Assembly (NCBI GenBank): GCA_028868335.1 | Contig: JAGWUU010000001.1 | Span: 1 to 44,600 of the forward strand | DNA length: 44,600 nt | Direction: 5' to 3' | Source of the DNA: Sphingomonadales bacterium | GTDB taxonomy: Bacteria; Pseudomonadota; Alphaproteobacteria; Sphingomonadales; Sphingomonadaceae | Shown here: piece by piece, positions 8,212 through 16,543 of the stretch | Numbering within the stretch: position 1 is the first letter of the stretch | Layout: the number at the start of each line of letters is the position of its first letter | Position numbers and translations under genes: made by a program | The notes under the pieces: model-generated | Databases searched by the model: none | What the model was told of the DNA's origin: nothing | Seen by the model: only the letters and a program-made list of their open reading frames with translations

Positions 8212-8558
8212 TCGTCCTCGGGTTCGAAATCGCGCACGACTTCATCGTGCCCACTGCCGCTGGACAGGAACACCAGGCTCATCAACGCTCCAGTCATCAT
8301 GACGGTGCAGGCGATCCCTAGCGCTACGGCGATATAGAAGTGGATCGAGATCAGCCCGAAGTCTTGCCAGAACCAAGCCATGACGACGGCGGCAATCAGT
8401 GCCGAAGCCACGGCCCACCAGCGCATCATGCGGCGGAATCGCGCCCAGGCAAAAGCGGACGTTTCGGATTCGTCGAGCGGGGAACGGACCATCTCACCGG
8501 CCATGCGCGCGCCGATGCGCGGAGGCAAGCCCCGGACTCGCCAAGGCCCGCCGTTCAT
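8199..8558 (-). CDS. Hypothetical two-helix inner membrane protein
   Basis: A 119-residue protein I do not recognise beyond its topology: an N-terminal basic, proline-rich stretch, two hydrophobic helices (WWAVASALIAAVVMAWFW and FYIAVALGIACTVMMTGAL) and an acidic C-terminal tail (FEPEDDQPG). The ATG at 8558 is preferred over a TTG at 8579. It is divergent from the CBS gene with 35 bases between starts, so the two may share a control region, and it converges on the ferredoxin gene with a 13-base overlap. Similar small membrane proteins are common in sphingomonads; no function is proposed. Confidence 0.72.
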   Translation of the reverse strand: MNGGPWRVRGLPPRIGARMAGEMVRSPLDESETSAFAWARFRRMMRWWAVASALIAAVVMAWFWQDFGLISIHFYIAVALGIACTVMMTGALMSLVFLSSGSGHDEVVRDFEPEDDQPG

Positions 8559-8593
8559 GGCATCATCGCCTGCAAACAAGCAGGAGAGCGACC

Positions 8594-9022
8594 ATGACGA
8601 TTGCGCGGCTGATAGAGGGACGTAGTGCCGGCATCATCAGTTGCGACGTTTCAACCACCGTTGGCGAAGCCGTGCGGATCCTCGCCGAGCGGCGTATCGG
8701 CGCGCTCCCGGTGATGAAGGACGGGCAGGTTGCCGGGATCTTTTCCGAACGCGACGTAGTCTATCGCCTCGCCGCCGATGGGCCTGCCATGCTGGACAAG
8801 ACCGTGGGTGAGGTAATGACCGCGCCAGCGATCACGGTCGACCCGCAAAGCGGCGTTCTGGATGCCCTGGGGCTGATGACCCGTCGGCGCATCCGCCACC
8901 TTCCGGTGGTCCACGGCGAGACACTTGCCGGATTCGTCTCGATCGGCGACCTGGTGAAATACCGCATCGATCATATCGTTGCCGAGGCGGAAGCAATGCG
9001 GAACTATATCCAGAGCACGTGA
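8594..9022 (+). CDS. CBS-domain pair protein
   Basis: A 142-residue stand-alone tandem CBS (Bateman) module. The two repeats are clear: ISCDVSTTVGEAVRILAERRIGALPVM with a following FSERDVVYRL, then MTAPAITVDPQSGVLDALGLMTRRRIRHLPVV with VSIGDLVKYRI. Such modules bind adenine nucleotides or similar ligands and usually report energy state to partners. There is no attached enzyme or channel domain. AGGAGAG (8582-8588) precedes the ATG. The C-terminal IDHIVAEAEAMRNYIQ helix resembles that of the short CBS proteins widespread in alphaproteobacteria. Partner unknown. Confidence 0.88.
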   Translation: MTIARLIEGRSAGIISCDVSTTVGEAVRILAERRIGALPVMKDGQVAGIFSERDVVYRLAADGPAMLDKTVGEVMTAPAITVDPQSGVLDALGLMTRRRIRHLPVVHGETLAGFVSIGDLVKYRIDHIVAEAEAMRNYIQST

Positions 9023-9064
9023 GGCGCGCTTGTCGCGGGCGGGCAGAGCGCCTACATCGCGGGG

Positions 9065-9397
9065 ATGGATGCCACGACCATGACATTGAGCCCCGCCGCT
9101 GCCGCGCGCGTGGCGATCATTGCCAACAAGCAGGGCAAACCCGCGATCCTGCGCCTGTCGGTGGAAGGTGGGGGTTGCTCCGGCTTCCAGTACAAGTTCG
9201 GGCTGTCCGATGCACCGGCGGGGGATGACCTGATCGTCGAAACCGACGGCGTTACGCTGGTCGTCGATCCGGTCAGCCTCGATCTCGTCGCGGGCAGCAC
9301 GGTGGACTATGTCGAATCGCTGGGTGGATCGGCCTTTCAGGTGACCAATCCCAACGCCGCCAGTGGTTGCGGTTGCGGCTCGAGCTTCTCGATCTGA
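9065..9397 (+). CDS. erpA: Iron-sulfur cluster insertion protein (A-type carrier)
   Basis: A 110-residue A-type carrier of the HesB/IscA/ErpA family, which receives Fe-S clusters from a scaffold and hands them to apo-enzymes. The three ligand cysteines are in place: C38 in GGGCSGFQY, and C102 and C104 in SGCGCGSSFS at the C-terminus. Lack of long extensions and the CGCGSSFS ending favour ErpA over IscA. Its TGA overlaps the ATG of xth by one base (TGATG), so the two are translationally linked. Clients plausibly include the class I fumarase and the ferredoxin-like protein encoded nearby (inference). Confidence 0.9.
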   Translation: MDATTMTLSPAAAARVAIIANKQGKPAILRLSVEGGGCSGFQYKFGLSDAPAGDDLIVETDGVTLVVDPVSLDLVAGSTVDYVESLGGSAFQVTNPNAASGCGCGSSFSI

Positions 9398-10170
9398 TGA
9401 AGATCGCCACCTTCAACATCAACGGGATCAAGGCGCGGCTGCCGCGGCTGCTGGAATGGCTGGAGGAGACTCGCCCGGCCGTCGCCTGCCTTCAGGAGAT
9501 CAAGACCCAGGACGAGGGCTTTCCCGCCGCCGATTTCGACAAGATCGGCTACCATGCCATCTGGCACGGCCAGAAGAGCTTCAACGGCGTGGCGATCCTG
9601 GCCGACGGCACCACGCCCGTCGAGATACAGCGAGGGTTGCCGGGCGAGGACGAGGACGATCACGCCCGCTACCTTGAGGCCGAGGTGTTCGACACCCGCA
9701 TTGCCTGTATCTACCTGCCCAACGGCAATCCCCAACCGGGACCCAAGTTCGACTACAAGCTGCGCTGGATGGAGCGGCTGCGTGCGCGCATGCGGGAGAT
9801 CGCGGCGGCGGAAGTGCCATCGATCGTTCTCGGCGATTACAACGTCATCCCTACCGACCGCGACGTGTGGGCGCCCAAGGCCATGGCCGACGACGCGCTG
9901 ATGCAACCCGAAGCGCGCGACGCCTATGCCCGCCTGCTGGGCGATGGCTGGACCGACGCGCTCGCGACCCACAATCCCCAGGGCGGAGCCTGGACATTCT
10001 GGGACTATCAGGCCGGGGCGTGGCAGCGCGATCATGGCTTCCGCATCGACCACGCGCTACTCTCGCCCGAGCTGGCCGACCGTCTGGTCGCGTGCGGGGT
10101 CGACAAGGAATACCGGGGCCGCGAGAAGGCGAGCGATCACACGCCGGTATGGTGCGAATTCCGCAGATAG
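9397..10170 (+). CDS. xth: Exodeoxyribonuclease III (AP endonuclease)
   Basis: A 257-residue exonuclease III of the EEP superfamily, which incises DNA at abasic sites and degrades 3' ends in base excision repair. All landmark motifs are present: TFNINGIKAR at the N-terminus, CLQEIKTQD with metal-binding E34, CIYLPNGNP, VLGDYNVIPTDRD, the RIDH segment and the terminal SDHTPVWCEF with the catalytic Asp-His pair. Its ATG shares a base with the erpA stop codon. A strong inverted repeat follows immediately, ending this plus-strand run and separating it from the convergent sleB-like gene. Confidence 0.94.
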   Translation: MKIATFNINGIKARLPRLLEWLEETRPAVACLQEIKTQDEGFPAADFDKIGYHAIWHGQKSFNGVAILADGTTPVEIQRGLPGEDEDDHARYLEAEVFDTRIACIYLPNGNPQPGPKFDYKLRWMERLRARMREIAAAEVPSIVLGDYNVIPTDRDVWAPKAMADDALMQPEARDAYARLLGDGWTDALATHNPQGGAWTFWDYQAGAWQRDHGFRIDHALLSPELADRLVACGVDKEYRGREKASDHTPVWCEFRR

Positions 10171-10173
10171 CAA

Positions 10174-10201
10174 AAGGGCGGATCCATCAGGACCCGCCCT
10201 T
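10174..10201. terminator. Bidirectional terminator-like hairpin between xth and sleB-like gene
   Basis: AAGGGCGG (10174-10181) pairs with CCGCCCTT (10194-10201) around a 12-base loop. It lies between two convergent stops and has an A-run before it, so it can serve as a terminator for the minus-strand gene as well as for xth. Confidence 0.75.
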
Positions 10202-10224
10202 GCATTCCGGCTGAACCGAATGTC

Positions 10225-10878
10225 TCAGCGATAGAATACGTGGTTGTCCACCCGCGCGAGGCGAGTGAGGCGCCAGCCCGGCGCGACGTAGGCGGCATGG
10301 AAGAACAGCGCGCCTTCCGCCTGGCTCTTCCATGTACCGGCATGCGCTATCTGGGCGATCGCGACGGCGTTCTTCCACTGGCGCGAGGCCTTGGAAACCG
10401 CAGGCATGGTGTTGCCGTGGATGAAAGAGAACTGCGAGCGCTGAAAGACAACGCCGCAATAGGAATCGGGGAAGCGCCCCGACTTCGAGCGGGCGACGAT
10501 CACCCGGCCGACGGCAAGCTGCCCGGCAAGCGATTCGCTTTTGGCTTCGAAATAGATCGCGCCGGCGAGGCAGTTAAGCTCGCGCGGAAGCTCGGACAGC
10601 TTCGGCTGGGCGCTGACCAGTGCGGCGAGCGACGTGGCACGCGGCGCAACGGCATCGGAAGCCGCTTCATCACCGGCGTTCGGCACGGTGCCGTCGGTGA
10701 TAGCGGCCGGCGCCTGCGGCGTCGTGACCAGGATCGCGTGCTGAGGAGTCGGTTCCTGAATGACAGCTCCGGCCGGATTGGCCTGTGCTGCGGCGCCCGA
10801 ACCACCGGCGCTGAAAACAATCGTCAATGTCATCGCGGCCACGGCAATCGCACTGGCCCGGTTAAGCTTACGGCTCAT
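10225..10878 (-). CDS. Exported cell wall hydrolase, SleB family
   Basis: A 217-residue protein with a signal or anchor helix near residues 9-30 and a low-complexity linker, then a Hydrolase_2 (SleB-type) domain from about residue 95. Key markers are LAGAIYFEAKSES with the likely catalytic Glu at about 111, GQLAVGRVIVARSKSGRFPDSYCGVVFQ, RSQFSFIHG and the terminal ALFFHAAYVAPGW. SleB-like enzymes cleave cortex or cell-wall glycan; in non-sporulating alphaproteobacteria they remodel peptidoglycan in the periplasm. It ends the minus-strand series that begins at the putative origin, but the 193 bases upstream suggest its own promoter. Confidence 0.88.
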   Translation of the reverse strand: MSRKLNRASAIAVAAMTLTIVFSAGGSGAAAQANPAGAVIQEPTPQHAILVTTPQAPAAITDGTVPNAGDEAASDAVAPRATSLAALVSAQPKLSELPRELNCLAGAIYFEAKSESLAGQLAVGRVIVARSKSGRFPDSYCGVVFQRSQFSFIHGNTMPAVSKASRQWKNAVAIAQIAHAGTWKSQAEGALFFHAAYVAPGWRLTRLARVDNHVFYR

Positions 10879-11071
10879 TCAATCAACAAATCAGGCGGTG
10901 GGCGCGCCCGCACAGGGAAGGGGAACCTGGCGACCCGTTAGGGTTTATGTTCCTGCCGAATCCCTGTCGGCTGCCCCCCGTCTGCGTGCTAGCGCGATGG
11001 GCCTCGATGCCCCCCGCGCCGCCTGCGCACAAACAAAGGTGGGGGCGTCTAGATTCCGCAGTGCAGCAAAG

Positions 11072-11413
11072 TCAACCTTCGGTTCCTGTCAATCCGATGA
11101 ACCGTTCACCATTCGCGATATCCAGTTCAATGATCCACAGGTCGCCGTCCTGACGGCCGCGACGGTATAGATATTCTGATAATTTTTCTTTATTATCAGT
11201 ATCTTGAAACGGAATTTGGTGCCATTTCCGTTGCCCATCCAGGCTGGGCATGCGTTCAAAAAGCCTCCCGTTTGTGCCGCTTTGGATGGTTAACACGAGA
11301 ATCGTGCCCGCCTCGCGTTCACCTTTTCTGAGAACCGCGGCAAAACCGCCCGCGGCTTCGACCGCCCGGATAAGTCCGGCAACCTCAAGATGAGCGGGAA
11401 GGCGCGGCTCCAT
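11072..11413 (-). CDS. DUF1491 family protein
   Basis: A 113-residue protein matching the alphaproteobacterial DUF1491 pattern: N-terminal MEPRLPAHLEVAGLIRAVEAAGG, a central VLRKGEREAGTILV, and the C-terminal RRGRQDGDLWIIELD. No catalytic motif is visible and no function is known to me. It follows ptsN by 20 bases and probably shares its transcript. AT-rich codons between about 11160 and 11220 are unusual for this window. Downstream are 193 bases without a gene, holding the presumed sleB-like promoter. Confidence 0.8.
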   Translation of the reverse strand: MEPRLPAHLEVAGLIRAVEAAGGFAAVLRKGEREAGTILVLTIQSGTNGRLFERMPSLDGQRKWHQIPFQDTDNKEKLSEYLYRRGRQDGDLWIIELDIANGERFIGLTGTEG

Positions 11414-11433
11414 CGCCCGGCACCGTGCCGCGA

Positions 11434-11895
11434 TCAGGCCGCGTCGCGGTCGATCGAATTGGCGAGCAGCCCGTAAAGGGCTTCGGCCCCCGGCGCTTCG
11501 GCAAGCGCAGCATGCATCTGCTCGTCGCGCATCATCCGGCTGATCGCCGCGAGCGCGTGGAGGTGCGCCGCGCCAGCCTGTTCGGGCGAAAGCAGGCCAA
11601 ATATCATGTCCACCGGCATCCCGTCGGCCGCATCGAACGCGACCGGAGAATCGAGTCGGAAAAACACCGCCACCGGTCGCCCCAGATCCGGCAGTCGGGC
11701 ATGAGGAATGGCAACGCCGCGACCGAAGCCGGTGCTGCCCAGCTTCTCACGCTCCTCGATCCGCTCAAGCACGAGCACCGGGTCAAGCCCGTAAACCTTG
11801 GCGAACCGTTCGGACAGCCTGGTCAGAATCGCCTGCTTGCTGTCTGCATCGATTGTGCCGACAGCTTCCGGCAGCAAAGTGAAAAGCGTGGTCAT
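11434..11895 (-). CDS. ptsN: PTS IIA-like nitrogen-regulatory protein
   Basis: A 153-residue EIIA-Ntr protein. The phosphorylated histidine lies in GVAIPHARLPDL (H65), inside the usual fold (ERIEEREKLGSTGFGRG before it, VFFRLDSPVAFDAADGMPVDMIF after it). EIIA-Ntr takes phosphate from EI-Ntr/NPr and regulates potassium transport, stringent response and other targets rather than carrying sugar. The ATG at 11895 gives the normal length; the open frame upstream to 12051 is not family-like. It follows hpf by 124 bases, the hpf-ptsN linkage seen around rpoN in many proteobacteria, although rpoN is not here. Confidence 0.92.
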   Translation of the reverse strand: MTTLFTLLPEAVGTIDADSKQAILTRLSERFAKVYGLDPVLVLERIEEREKLGSTGFGRGVAIPHARLPDLGRPVAVFFRLDSPVAFDAADGMPVDMIFGLLSPEQAGAAHLHALAAISRMMRDEQMHAALAEAPGAEALYGLLANSIDRDAA

Positions 11896-12019
11896 CGGTT
11901 GGAACTGAACCCACAAATTGGCGGGGCGAGAATGTAGCATGGAAGAAATGCAGCAATCGCCACATTCGTTCCCATGAATTCCTGCCCCCGGAAAACAGCG
12001 CGGGCCATTAGCCTGTGCG

Positions 12020-12586
12020 CTAGGAAGGTTCAACCCAGCCGATGGAACCATCTCCGCGGCGGTAAACCATATTGTGTCGCCCGGTGCCAGCGTTTTTGAA
12101 AAGCAGGGCGTTGGTGTTGCGCAGATCGAGCATCATCACCGCATCCGAAACGGTTGCTTCGGGCACATCGACGCGGGTTTCGGCAATCACCACCGGCGCG
12201 GCGGCGGTGATTTCCTCGGCCGCCTCATCGGGTTCGACAAACACCGTGTAGGCCGCCTCTTCGGCGCGCAGCGCGTGGGCGCTGGCTTCGTGGCGATCCT
12301 TGATCCGACGCTTGTACCGGCGCGATTGCTTGTCGATCTTTTCGGCGGCCTGATCGAGCGCAAGGTGTGCATCCTGCGCGATACCCGCGCCCTTCAGAAC
12401 CAGCCCCTGCATCACATGGGCGACGATATCGCAGCGAAAGGCCCCAGCCGGCGCACGGTTGAACGTGACGGTGCTGAACAGCGCCTGGCCAAAATACTTG
12501 TCGATGATGGTCGAGATGCGATCCTGGGCATGGACCTGCAGGGCTTCCCCGGTTTCGATCTGGTGGCCGGAAACGCGGATATCCAT
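12020..12586 (-). CDS. hpf: Ribosome hibernation promoting factor, long form
   Basis: A 188-residue long HPF. The N-terminal S30AE domain (MDIRVSGHQIETGEALQVHAQDRI through about residue 105) binds the decoding centre of idle ribosomes; the C-terminal domain (about 130-188, ending MVYRRGDGSIGWVEPS) dimerises to pair 70S into 100S particles. The linker is alanine- and glutamate-rich. It lies 35 bases after dnaQ, with a good AGGAGA site ahead of the ATG, and 124 bases before ptsN. Long form is clear from the C-terminal domain. Confidence 0.92.
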   Translation of the reverse strand: MDIRVSGHQIETGEALQVHAQDRISTIIDKYFGQALFSTVTFNRAPAGAFRCDIVAHVMQGLVLKGAGIAQDAHLALDQAAEKIDKQSRRYKRRIKDRHEASAHALRAEEAAYTVFVEPDEAAEEITAAAPVVIAETRVDVPEATVSDAVMMLDLRNTNALLFKNAGTGRHNMVYRRGDGSIGWVEPS

Positions 12587-12621
12587 GTGTTACCTTCTCC
12601 TGTATCAACCCCGATCCGGTC

Positions 12622-13308
12622 TCAATCGCCCCACAGGGGCGCCTTGACCGTTTCGAGAAAGGCGGCATGCGCCGCCAGTTCCGCCTCGCTTGGTCCGTGC
12701 GGCCGGGCAGGGCGGAACGGACGCTCGCGGCGAATGGTCGTGGTGGCAGCGGCAACGATCCCGTCGGCCGCATCGGCCGCAAGTTCGAGGCCGATCTGGC
12801 GGCCACCGGTAAGCTCGACATAGACCTGCGCCAGCAGTTCGGCGTCAAGCAGCGCGCCATGCTTGGTGCGGTGGCTGCGATCAATGCCGTAACGGGTGCA
12901 CAGCGCGTCCAGCGAGTTCTTGGCGCCGGGGTGCCGGGTGCGGGCGATCGCCACGGTGTCGATCATCCGGGTGCGGCTGACCGGATCAAGCCCACAGCTT
13001 TCCAGCTCGGTGTTGAGAAAGCCGAAATCGAACCCGGCGTTGTGCGCCACCAGCATCGAATCGCCGAGAAATTCCAGCAGTTCGGGCGCGCGTTCATGGA
13101 AGCGCGGTTTATCTGACAGGAACGCGATCGACAGGCCATGCACTGCTTCGGCGGCAGCGGGCATATCGCGATCAGGATTGAAATAGGCGTGGAAGGCGGC
13201 ACCGGTCTGAACGCGGTTGACCATTTCGATACACCCGATCTCGACCAGCCGGTCACCGGTCTTTGGATCGAGACCGGTGGTTTCCGTGTCGAAGATGATT
13301 TCTCGCAT
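12622..13308 (-). CDS. dnaQ: DNA polymerase III epsilon subunit (proofreading exonuclease)
   Basis: A 228-residue DEDDh exonuclease. Exo I is FDTETTGLDP (D7, E9), Exo II is in HNAGFDFGFLNTEL, and Exo III is HRTKHGALLDAELLAQVY with the catalytic His and Asp. The C-terminal tail (about 185-228) is basic, proline-rich and would bind the alpha subunit. MREIIFDTETTGL at 13308 is the usual start; the open frame to 13344 is not family-like. It follows coaE by 48 bases in a conserved maf-aroE-coaE-dnaQ cluster. Confidence 0.94.
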   Translation of the reverse strand: MREIIFDTETTGLDPKTGDRLVEIGCIEMVNRVQTGAAFHAYFNPDRDMPAAAEAVHGLSIAFLSDKPRFHERAPELLEFLGDSMLVAHNAGFDFGFLNTELESCGLDPVSRTRMIDTVAIARTRHPGAKNSLDALCTRYGIDRSHRTKHGALLDAELLAQVYVELTGGRQIGLELAADAADGIVAAATTTIRRERPFRPARPHGPSEAELAAHAAFLETVKAPLWGD

Positions 13309-13356
13309 TGGCTTTACTATCGTCCTCTCGCCGCGGCGGCGCAAGGGGGAAGGACG

Positions 13357-13962
13357 CTATTTTTCGGCCCCGGCAAGACGGTGGACCAGCCGTTGCACCG
13401 CGTGCCGCGTCTCGGCCAGCGAGGCGCCTGTATCGATCACGTAATCGGCGCGCGCGCGCTTGTCGGCATCGGGAACCTGGAGCTTCAGGATGTGCTCGAA
13501 CTTGTCGATGGTCATGCCCGGACGCGCAAGCACCCGCTCGCGCTGGGTCGGGGCGGGCGCGGAAACCACGACCACCGCATCAAGGCCATGCGATCCGGTC
13601 TTTTCATAAAGCAGCGGGATGTCGAACACGATCAGCGGTGCGGCGGAATTTTCGGCAAGGAACGCCCGGCGCATCCCGGCCACTTCGGGATGGACGATCG
13701 CCTCTAGCCGACCGAGCGCCTCGGGATTGCCGAACACCGCGGCGCCAAGCTTTTGCCGGTCGACCCCTTGCGGACCGGTCGTGCCGGGAAAGGCCCGTTC
13801 GATCGGTTCGACACAGGCCCCGCCGGCGCCCTGCAATTCGTGCACCGCCTTGTCGGCATCGAACACCGGCACGCCCAATCCCTGGAACATCGCCGCGACG
13901 GCGGACTTGCCCATGCCAATCGAGCCGGTGAGGCCGAGGATGAATGGGCGGCCCTTGCTCAT
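13357..13962 (-). CDS. coaE: Dephospho-CoA kinase
   Basis: A 201-residue dephospho-CoA kinase, the last step of coenzyme A synthesis (ATP-dependent 3'-phosphorylation of the ribose). The P-loop is GLTGSIGMGKSAV (residues 10-20), followed by the family signature VPVFDADKAVHEL, and the later FDIPLLYEK and RVLARPGMT segments. Length is standard. It overlaps the end of aroE by four bases (ATGA type), so translation is coupled. Confidence 0.94.
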   Translation of the reverse strand: MSKGRPFILGLTGSIGMGKSAVAAMFQGLGVPVFDADKAVHELQGAGGACVEPIERAFPGTTGPQGVDRQKLGAAVFGNPEALGRLEAIVHPEVAGMRRAFLAENSAAPLIVFDIPLLYEKTGSHGLDAVVVVSAPAPTQRERVLARPGMTIDKFEHILKLQVPDADKRARADYVIDTGASLAETRHAVQRLVHRLAGAEK

Positions 13963-14813
13963 GCCAGCAGCAGCGCGCGCAATTCGTGATCGGCATTCCT
14001 CGGTGCCTCGGCCCCGTAGAAACGCCGGAATGCCTCCCGCGCCTGTCCGACCAGCATTTCCAGCCCGTCGTGCGTCCGCAAGCCCCGCGCCGCCGCCGCG
14101 CGCAACAACGGCGTATCATGCGGGTGAGTGATGATGTCATAGACGATGGTATCATCACGCAAGGATGCGACATCAAGGGGAAGCGGCGGCATTCCCGCCA
14201 TGCCGAGCGACGTGGCGTTGGCAATCACCCTGCTGTGTTCGGCCAGCGTCTGCGCCTCACCCCAATCTGCGGCGACGACTTCGCAGCCGGCCAGCGTTTC
14301 GGACAGGTCGTCAAGCAGACGGACGGTGCCTTCGGCGGTGCGATTGACCACGGCGATCCGTCGCGCGCCAAGCCCGACCAGTCCGGCGATGACTGCCGCC
14401 GCCGCACCGCCCGCGCCCAGCACCGTGACCTGCTCGCCGGCGAGGTCAAGCCCGACCAGCGGTTCGACAAAGCCGGGCAGGTCGGTATTCTCGCCCGTCA
14501 GGCTACCGTCATCCTCGACTATCACGGTGTTTACCGCACGCAGCGCCCGCGCCGCCGGGGTGTGATGATCGACCAAGTCATAGCAGGCTCGCTTATGCGG
14601 CATTGTTGCCTGGACACCGGCGAAGCCAAGCGCGACCATGCCGCGAAAGGCGCGGGCCACTTCGCCCGGACGCACCGGCAGGCGGATGTAGTGGCCGTCG
14701 ATCCCCAGTTTCCTGAGCCAGAATTCATGGATGAGCTGCGATTTCGATTGCGCCACCGGCCAGCCGATCAACCCGGCAAGCAACGGCAGGGGGCGATCTT
14801 CCCGGCCAGTCAC
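13959..14813 (-). CDS. aroE: Shikimate dehydrogenase
   Basis: A 284-residue NADPH-dependent shikimate dehydrogenase of aromatic amino acid synthesis. Visible marks: LIGWPVAQSKSQLIHEFW (substrate-binding serines), ATMPHKRACYDLVD (catalytic Lys), GENTDLPGF (catalytic Asp) and the nucleotide-binding VLGAGGAAAAVI. The usual NVTVPHK motif reads QATMPHK here, a mild deviation that keeps the lysine. It overlaps maf upstream and coaE downstream by four bases each. Confidence 0.93.
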   Translation of the reverse strand: MTGREDRPLPLLAGLIGWPVAQSKSQLIHEFWLRKLGIDGHYIRLPVRPGEVARAFRGMVALGFAGVQATMPHKRACYDLVDHHTPAARALRAVNTVIVEDDGSLTGENTDLPGFVEPLVGLDLAGEQVTVLGAGGAAAAVIAGLVGLGARRIAVVNRTAEGTVRLLDDLSETLAGCEVVAADWGEAQTLAEHSRVIANATSLGMAGMPPLPLDVASLRDDTIVYDIITHPHDTPLLRAAAARGLRTHDGLEMLVGQAREAFRRFYGAEAPRNADHELRALLLA

Positions 14814-15397
14814 GATTCAAGCACTCCCAGGTCGCGCAGCGCGCCGAGTACCGGCAGCAGGGGCATTCCAAGCACGGTAAAATGACTTCCTTCGATCCGT
14901 TCAAACATCTGCACTCCCATGGCCTCGATCCGGAACACTCCGACGCATCCGGCGACGGCGGGCCATTCGCGGGTCAGATATTCGGCGATGAACGCTTCGC
15001 TCATTTCGCGCACCGCCAGTTGCGCGACATCGCCGCCGCGCCACAGCACGATGCCGTTGCGAACCAGTGCGGCGGCGGAATGGAGCCGCATCACCTTGCC
15101 GGAAAAGAACCGCAGGTGGGCCGCGGCATCCTCGCGGCTGGCGGGCTTGTCAAAGCGGCGGCCCGCAACTTCGACCAGTGAATCGCTGCCCAGCACAACG
15201 GCGCCGGGGAGATCCTCCGATACGGCCAGCGCCTTCGCTTCGGCGAGGGACAGGGCAATGGTATCCGGCCCGGCGCCAGCAAGCGACGCTTCGAGCGCCC
15301 GTTCGTCTATTCTGGCTGGAACGCTGCGATACGGCACGCCCGCCGCAGTCAGCATCTCGCGGCGGGAGGCGCTCTGCGAGGCGAGTACCAGCGTCAC
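14810..15397 (-). CDS. maf: Maf-family nucleotide pyrophosphatase
   Basis: A 195-residue Maf/HAM1-fold nucleotide pyrophosphatase, a house-cleaning enzyme that hydrolyses non-canonical or modified NTPs. The N-terminal LVLASQSASRREML signature, the VLGSDSLVEVAG strand and a KPASREDAAAHLRFFSGK helix fit the family. It sits between ppsR and aroE with four-base overlaps on both sides, the arrangement conserved next to the Caulobacter and Rickettsia origins. Confidence 0.93.
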   Translation of the reverse strand: MTLVLASQSASRREMLTAAGVPYRSVPARIDERALEASLAGAGPDTIALSLAEAKALAVSEDLPGAVVLGSDSLVEVAGRRFDKPASREDAAAHLRFFSGKVMRLHSAAALVRNGIVLWRGGDVAQLAVREMSEAFIAEYLTREWPAVAGCVGVFRIEAMGVQMFERIEGSHFTVLGMPLLPVLGALRDLGVLES

Positions 15398-16224
15398 GCC
15401 GTCATCCCTTCGCGCCCAACATGGAATTCATTGTAGAGGTTGATGATCGCGGCGGCGGCTTCTTCGATCGAACGGCGGGTAACATCGATTACCGGCCAAC
15501 CGTTATCGGCGAACATCCGCCGAGCGAACTGCACTTCCCGGGCGACGCGGTCCGCATCGACATAGGCCGTTTCGGGTGCCTGGTTCAGCGAGAGCAGCCG
15601 ATTGCGGCGGACCTGGATCAAGCGCTCGGGCGCCGTGGTCAGTCCAACCACCATCGGGTGCTTCAACCCGAACAGTGCGGGCGGGGGCGGGCTTTCCACC
15701 ACGATCGGAATGTTGGCGACCTTGTAGCCGCGGTTGGCGAGATAGATCGAGGTCGGCGTTTTCGAACTGCGCGACACTCCGGCAAGAACGATGTCCGCCT
15801 CTTCCCAATCCTCCCACGCCACCCCGTCGTCGTGGGCAATGGTGTAGTGGATGGCATCGACCCGGGCGAAATAGGCGTCGTCCATCGCGTGCTGGCGTCC
15901 GGGCCGTGCCTTGGGATGCTGACCCAAGGCACCCTCCAGCGCGTCGACCGCCGCATCGAGAACCGGGACGATCGGCAGCCCGAGAGTACGGCAATGCTCC
16001 TCGAGCCGGGTGCGGGTTTCGGCATTGACCAGGGTGAAGAACACAACGCCGGGATTGCTGGCAATCTCGCCCATGATCCGGTCGAGGTGTTGCTGCGAGC
16101 GAACCATCGGCCAGAAGTGGCGCATCACCTCAGCCCCTTCGAACTGCGCAAGTGCCGCCTTGGCGATCATCTCAAGCGTTTCGCCGGTTGAATCCGACAG
16201 CAGGTGCAGGTGCAGGCTCGGCAT
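15394..16224 (-). CDS. ppsR: Pyruvate,phosphate dikinase / PEP synthase regulatory protein (DUF299)
   Basis: A 276-residue bifunctional kinase/pyrophosphorylase that switches pyruvate phosphate dikinase or PEP synthase off and on by ADP-dependent phosphorylation and Pi-dependent dephosphorylation. The start MPSLHLHLLSDSTGETLE and the P-loop-like GVSRSSKTPTSIYLANRGYKVANIP are diagnostic. I use the ATG at 16224; the open frame upstream to 16308 lies in the putative origin. This is the family of Rickettsia RP001, whose gene flanks the Caulobacter origin opposite hemE, the same arrangement as here. Confidence 0.93.
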   Translation of the reverse strand: MPSLHLHLLSDSTGETLEMIAKAALAQFEGAEVMRHFWPMVRSQQHLDRIMGEIASNPGVVFFTLVNAETRTRLEEHCRTLGLPIVPVLDAAVDALEGALGQHPKARPGRQHAMDDAYFARVDAIHYTIAHDDGVAWEDWEEADIVLAGVSRSSKTPTSIYLANRGYKVANIPIVVESPPPPALFGLKHPMVVGLTTAPERLIQVRRNRLLSLNQAPETAYVDADRVAREVQFARRMFADNGWPVIDVTRRSIEEAAAAIINLYNEFHVGREGMTA

Positions 16225-16543
16225 GGCGAAGCGGGAATGGGACCCCTGTGGAAGAACGCTGCATAAACCACGGGACAGGTCGTGGCACAAGTTCGGGAAG
16301 GAATTCACTACCCGCTACCCGTGACTCCCGCCTGGGGTTTTGGACATGGGGACAGTGTTTCCCACAGGCTGGGGATAGCGGGGACACTATCTCCTTGACC
16401 CGGATAGTCCGGGATTCGGATTTGCGCCTGCCCCTGTTCAGCCCGGTACAAATCGGGCAAGGGCGCTTCATCCCCGCTTTCCACAGCCCAACAGCTACCA
16501 TAATCCTTTTAGAATCTATCTTGTTTTGAATTGGAATAGAGCG
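16225..16543. other. Putative chromosomal replication origin (oriC) between ppsR and hemE
   Basis: A 319-base gap between divergent ppsR and hemE, the gene pair that brackets Cori in Caulobacter. Visible elements: four 9-mers matching TTATCCACA at 7 of 9 positions (16247-16255 minus, 16358-16366 plus, 16370-16378 minus, 16477-16485 plus); a 16-base near-direct repeat beginning GGGGACA at 16348 and 16380 (12 of 16 identical, 32 bases apart); a perfect palindrome CCCGGA-TAG-TCCGGG (16399-16413); and an AT-rich tract at about 16499-16540 (roughly 30% GC) beside hemE that could be the unwinding element or the hemE promoter. No strong DnaA box and no full CtrA site are seen, so the call rests mainly on synteny. 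Confidence 0.6.
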
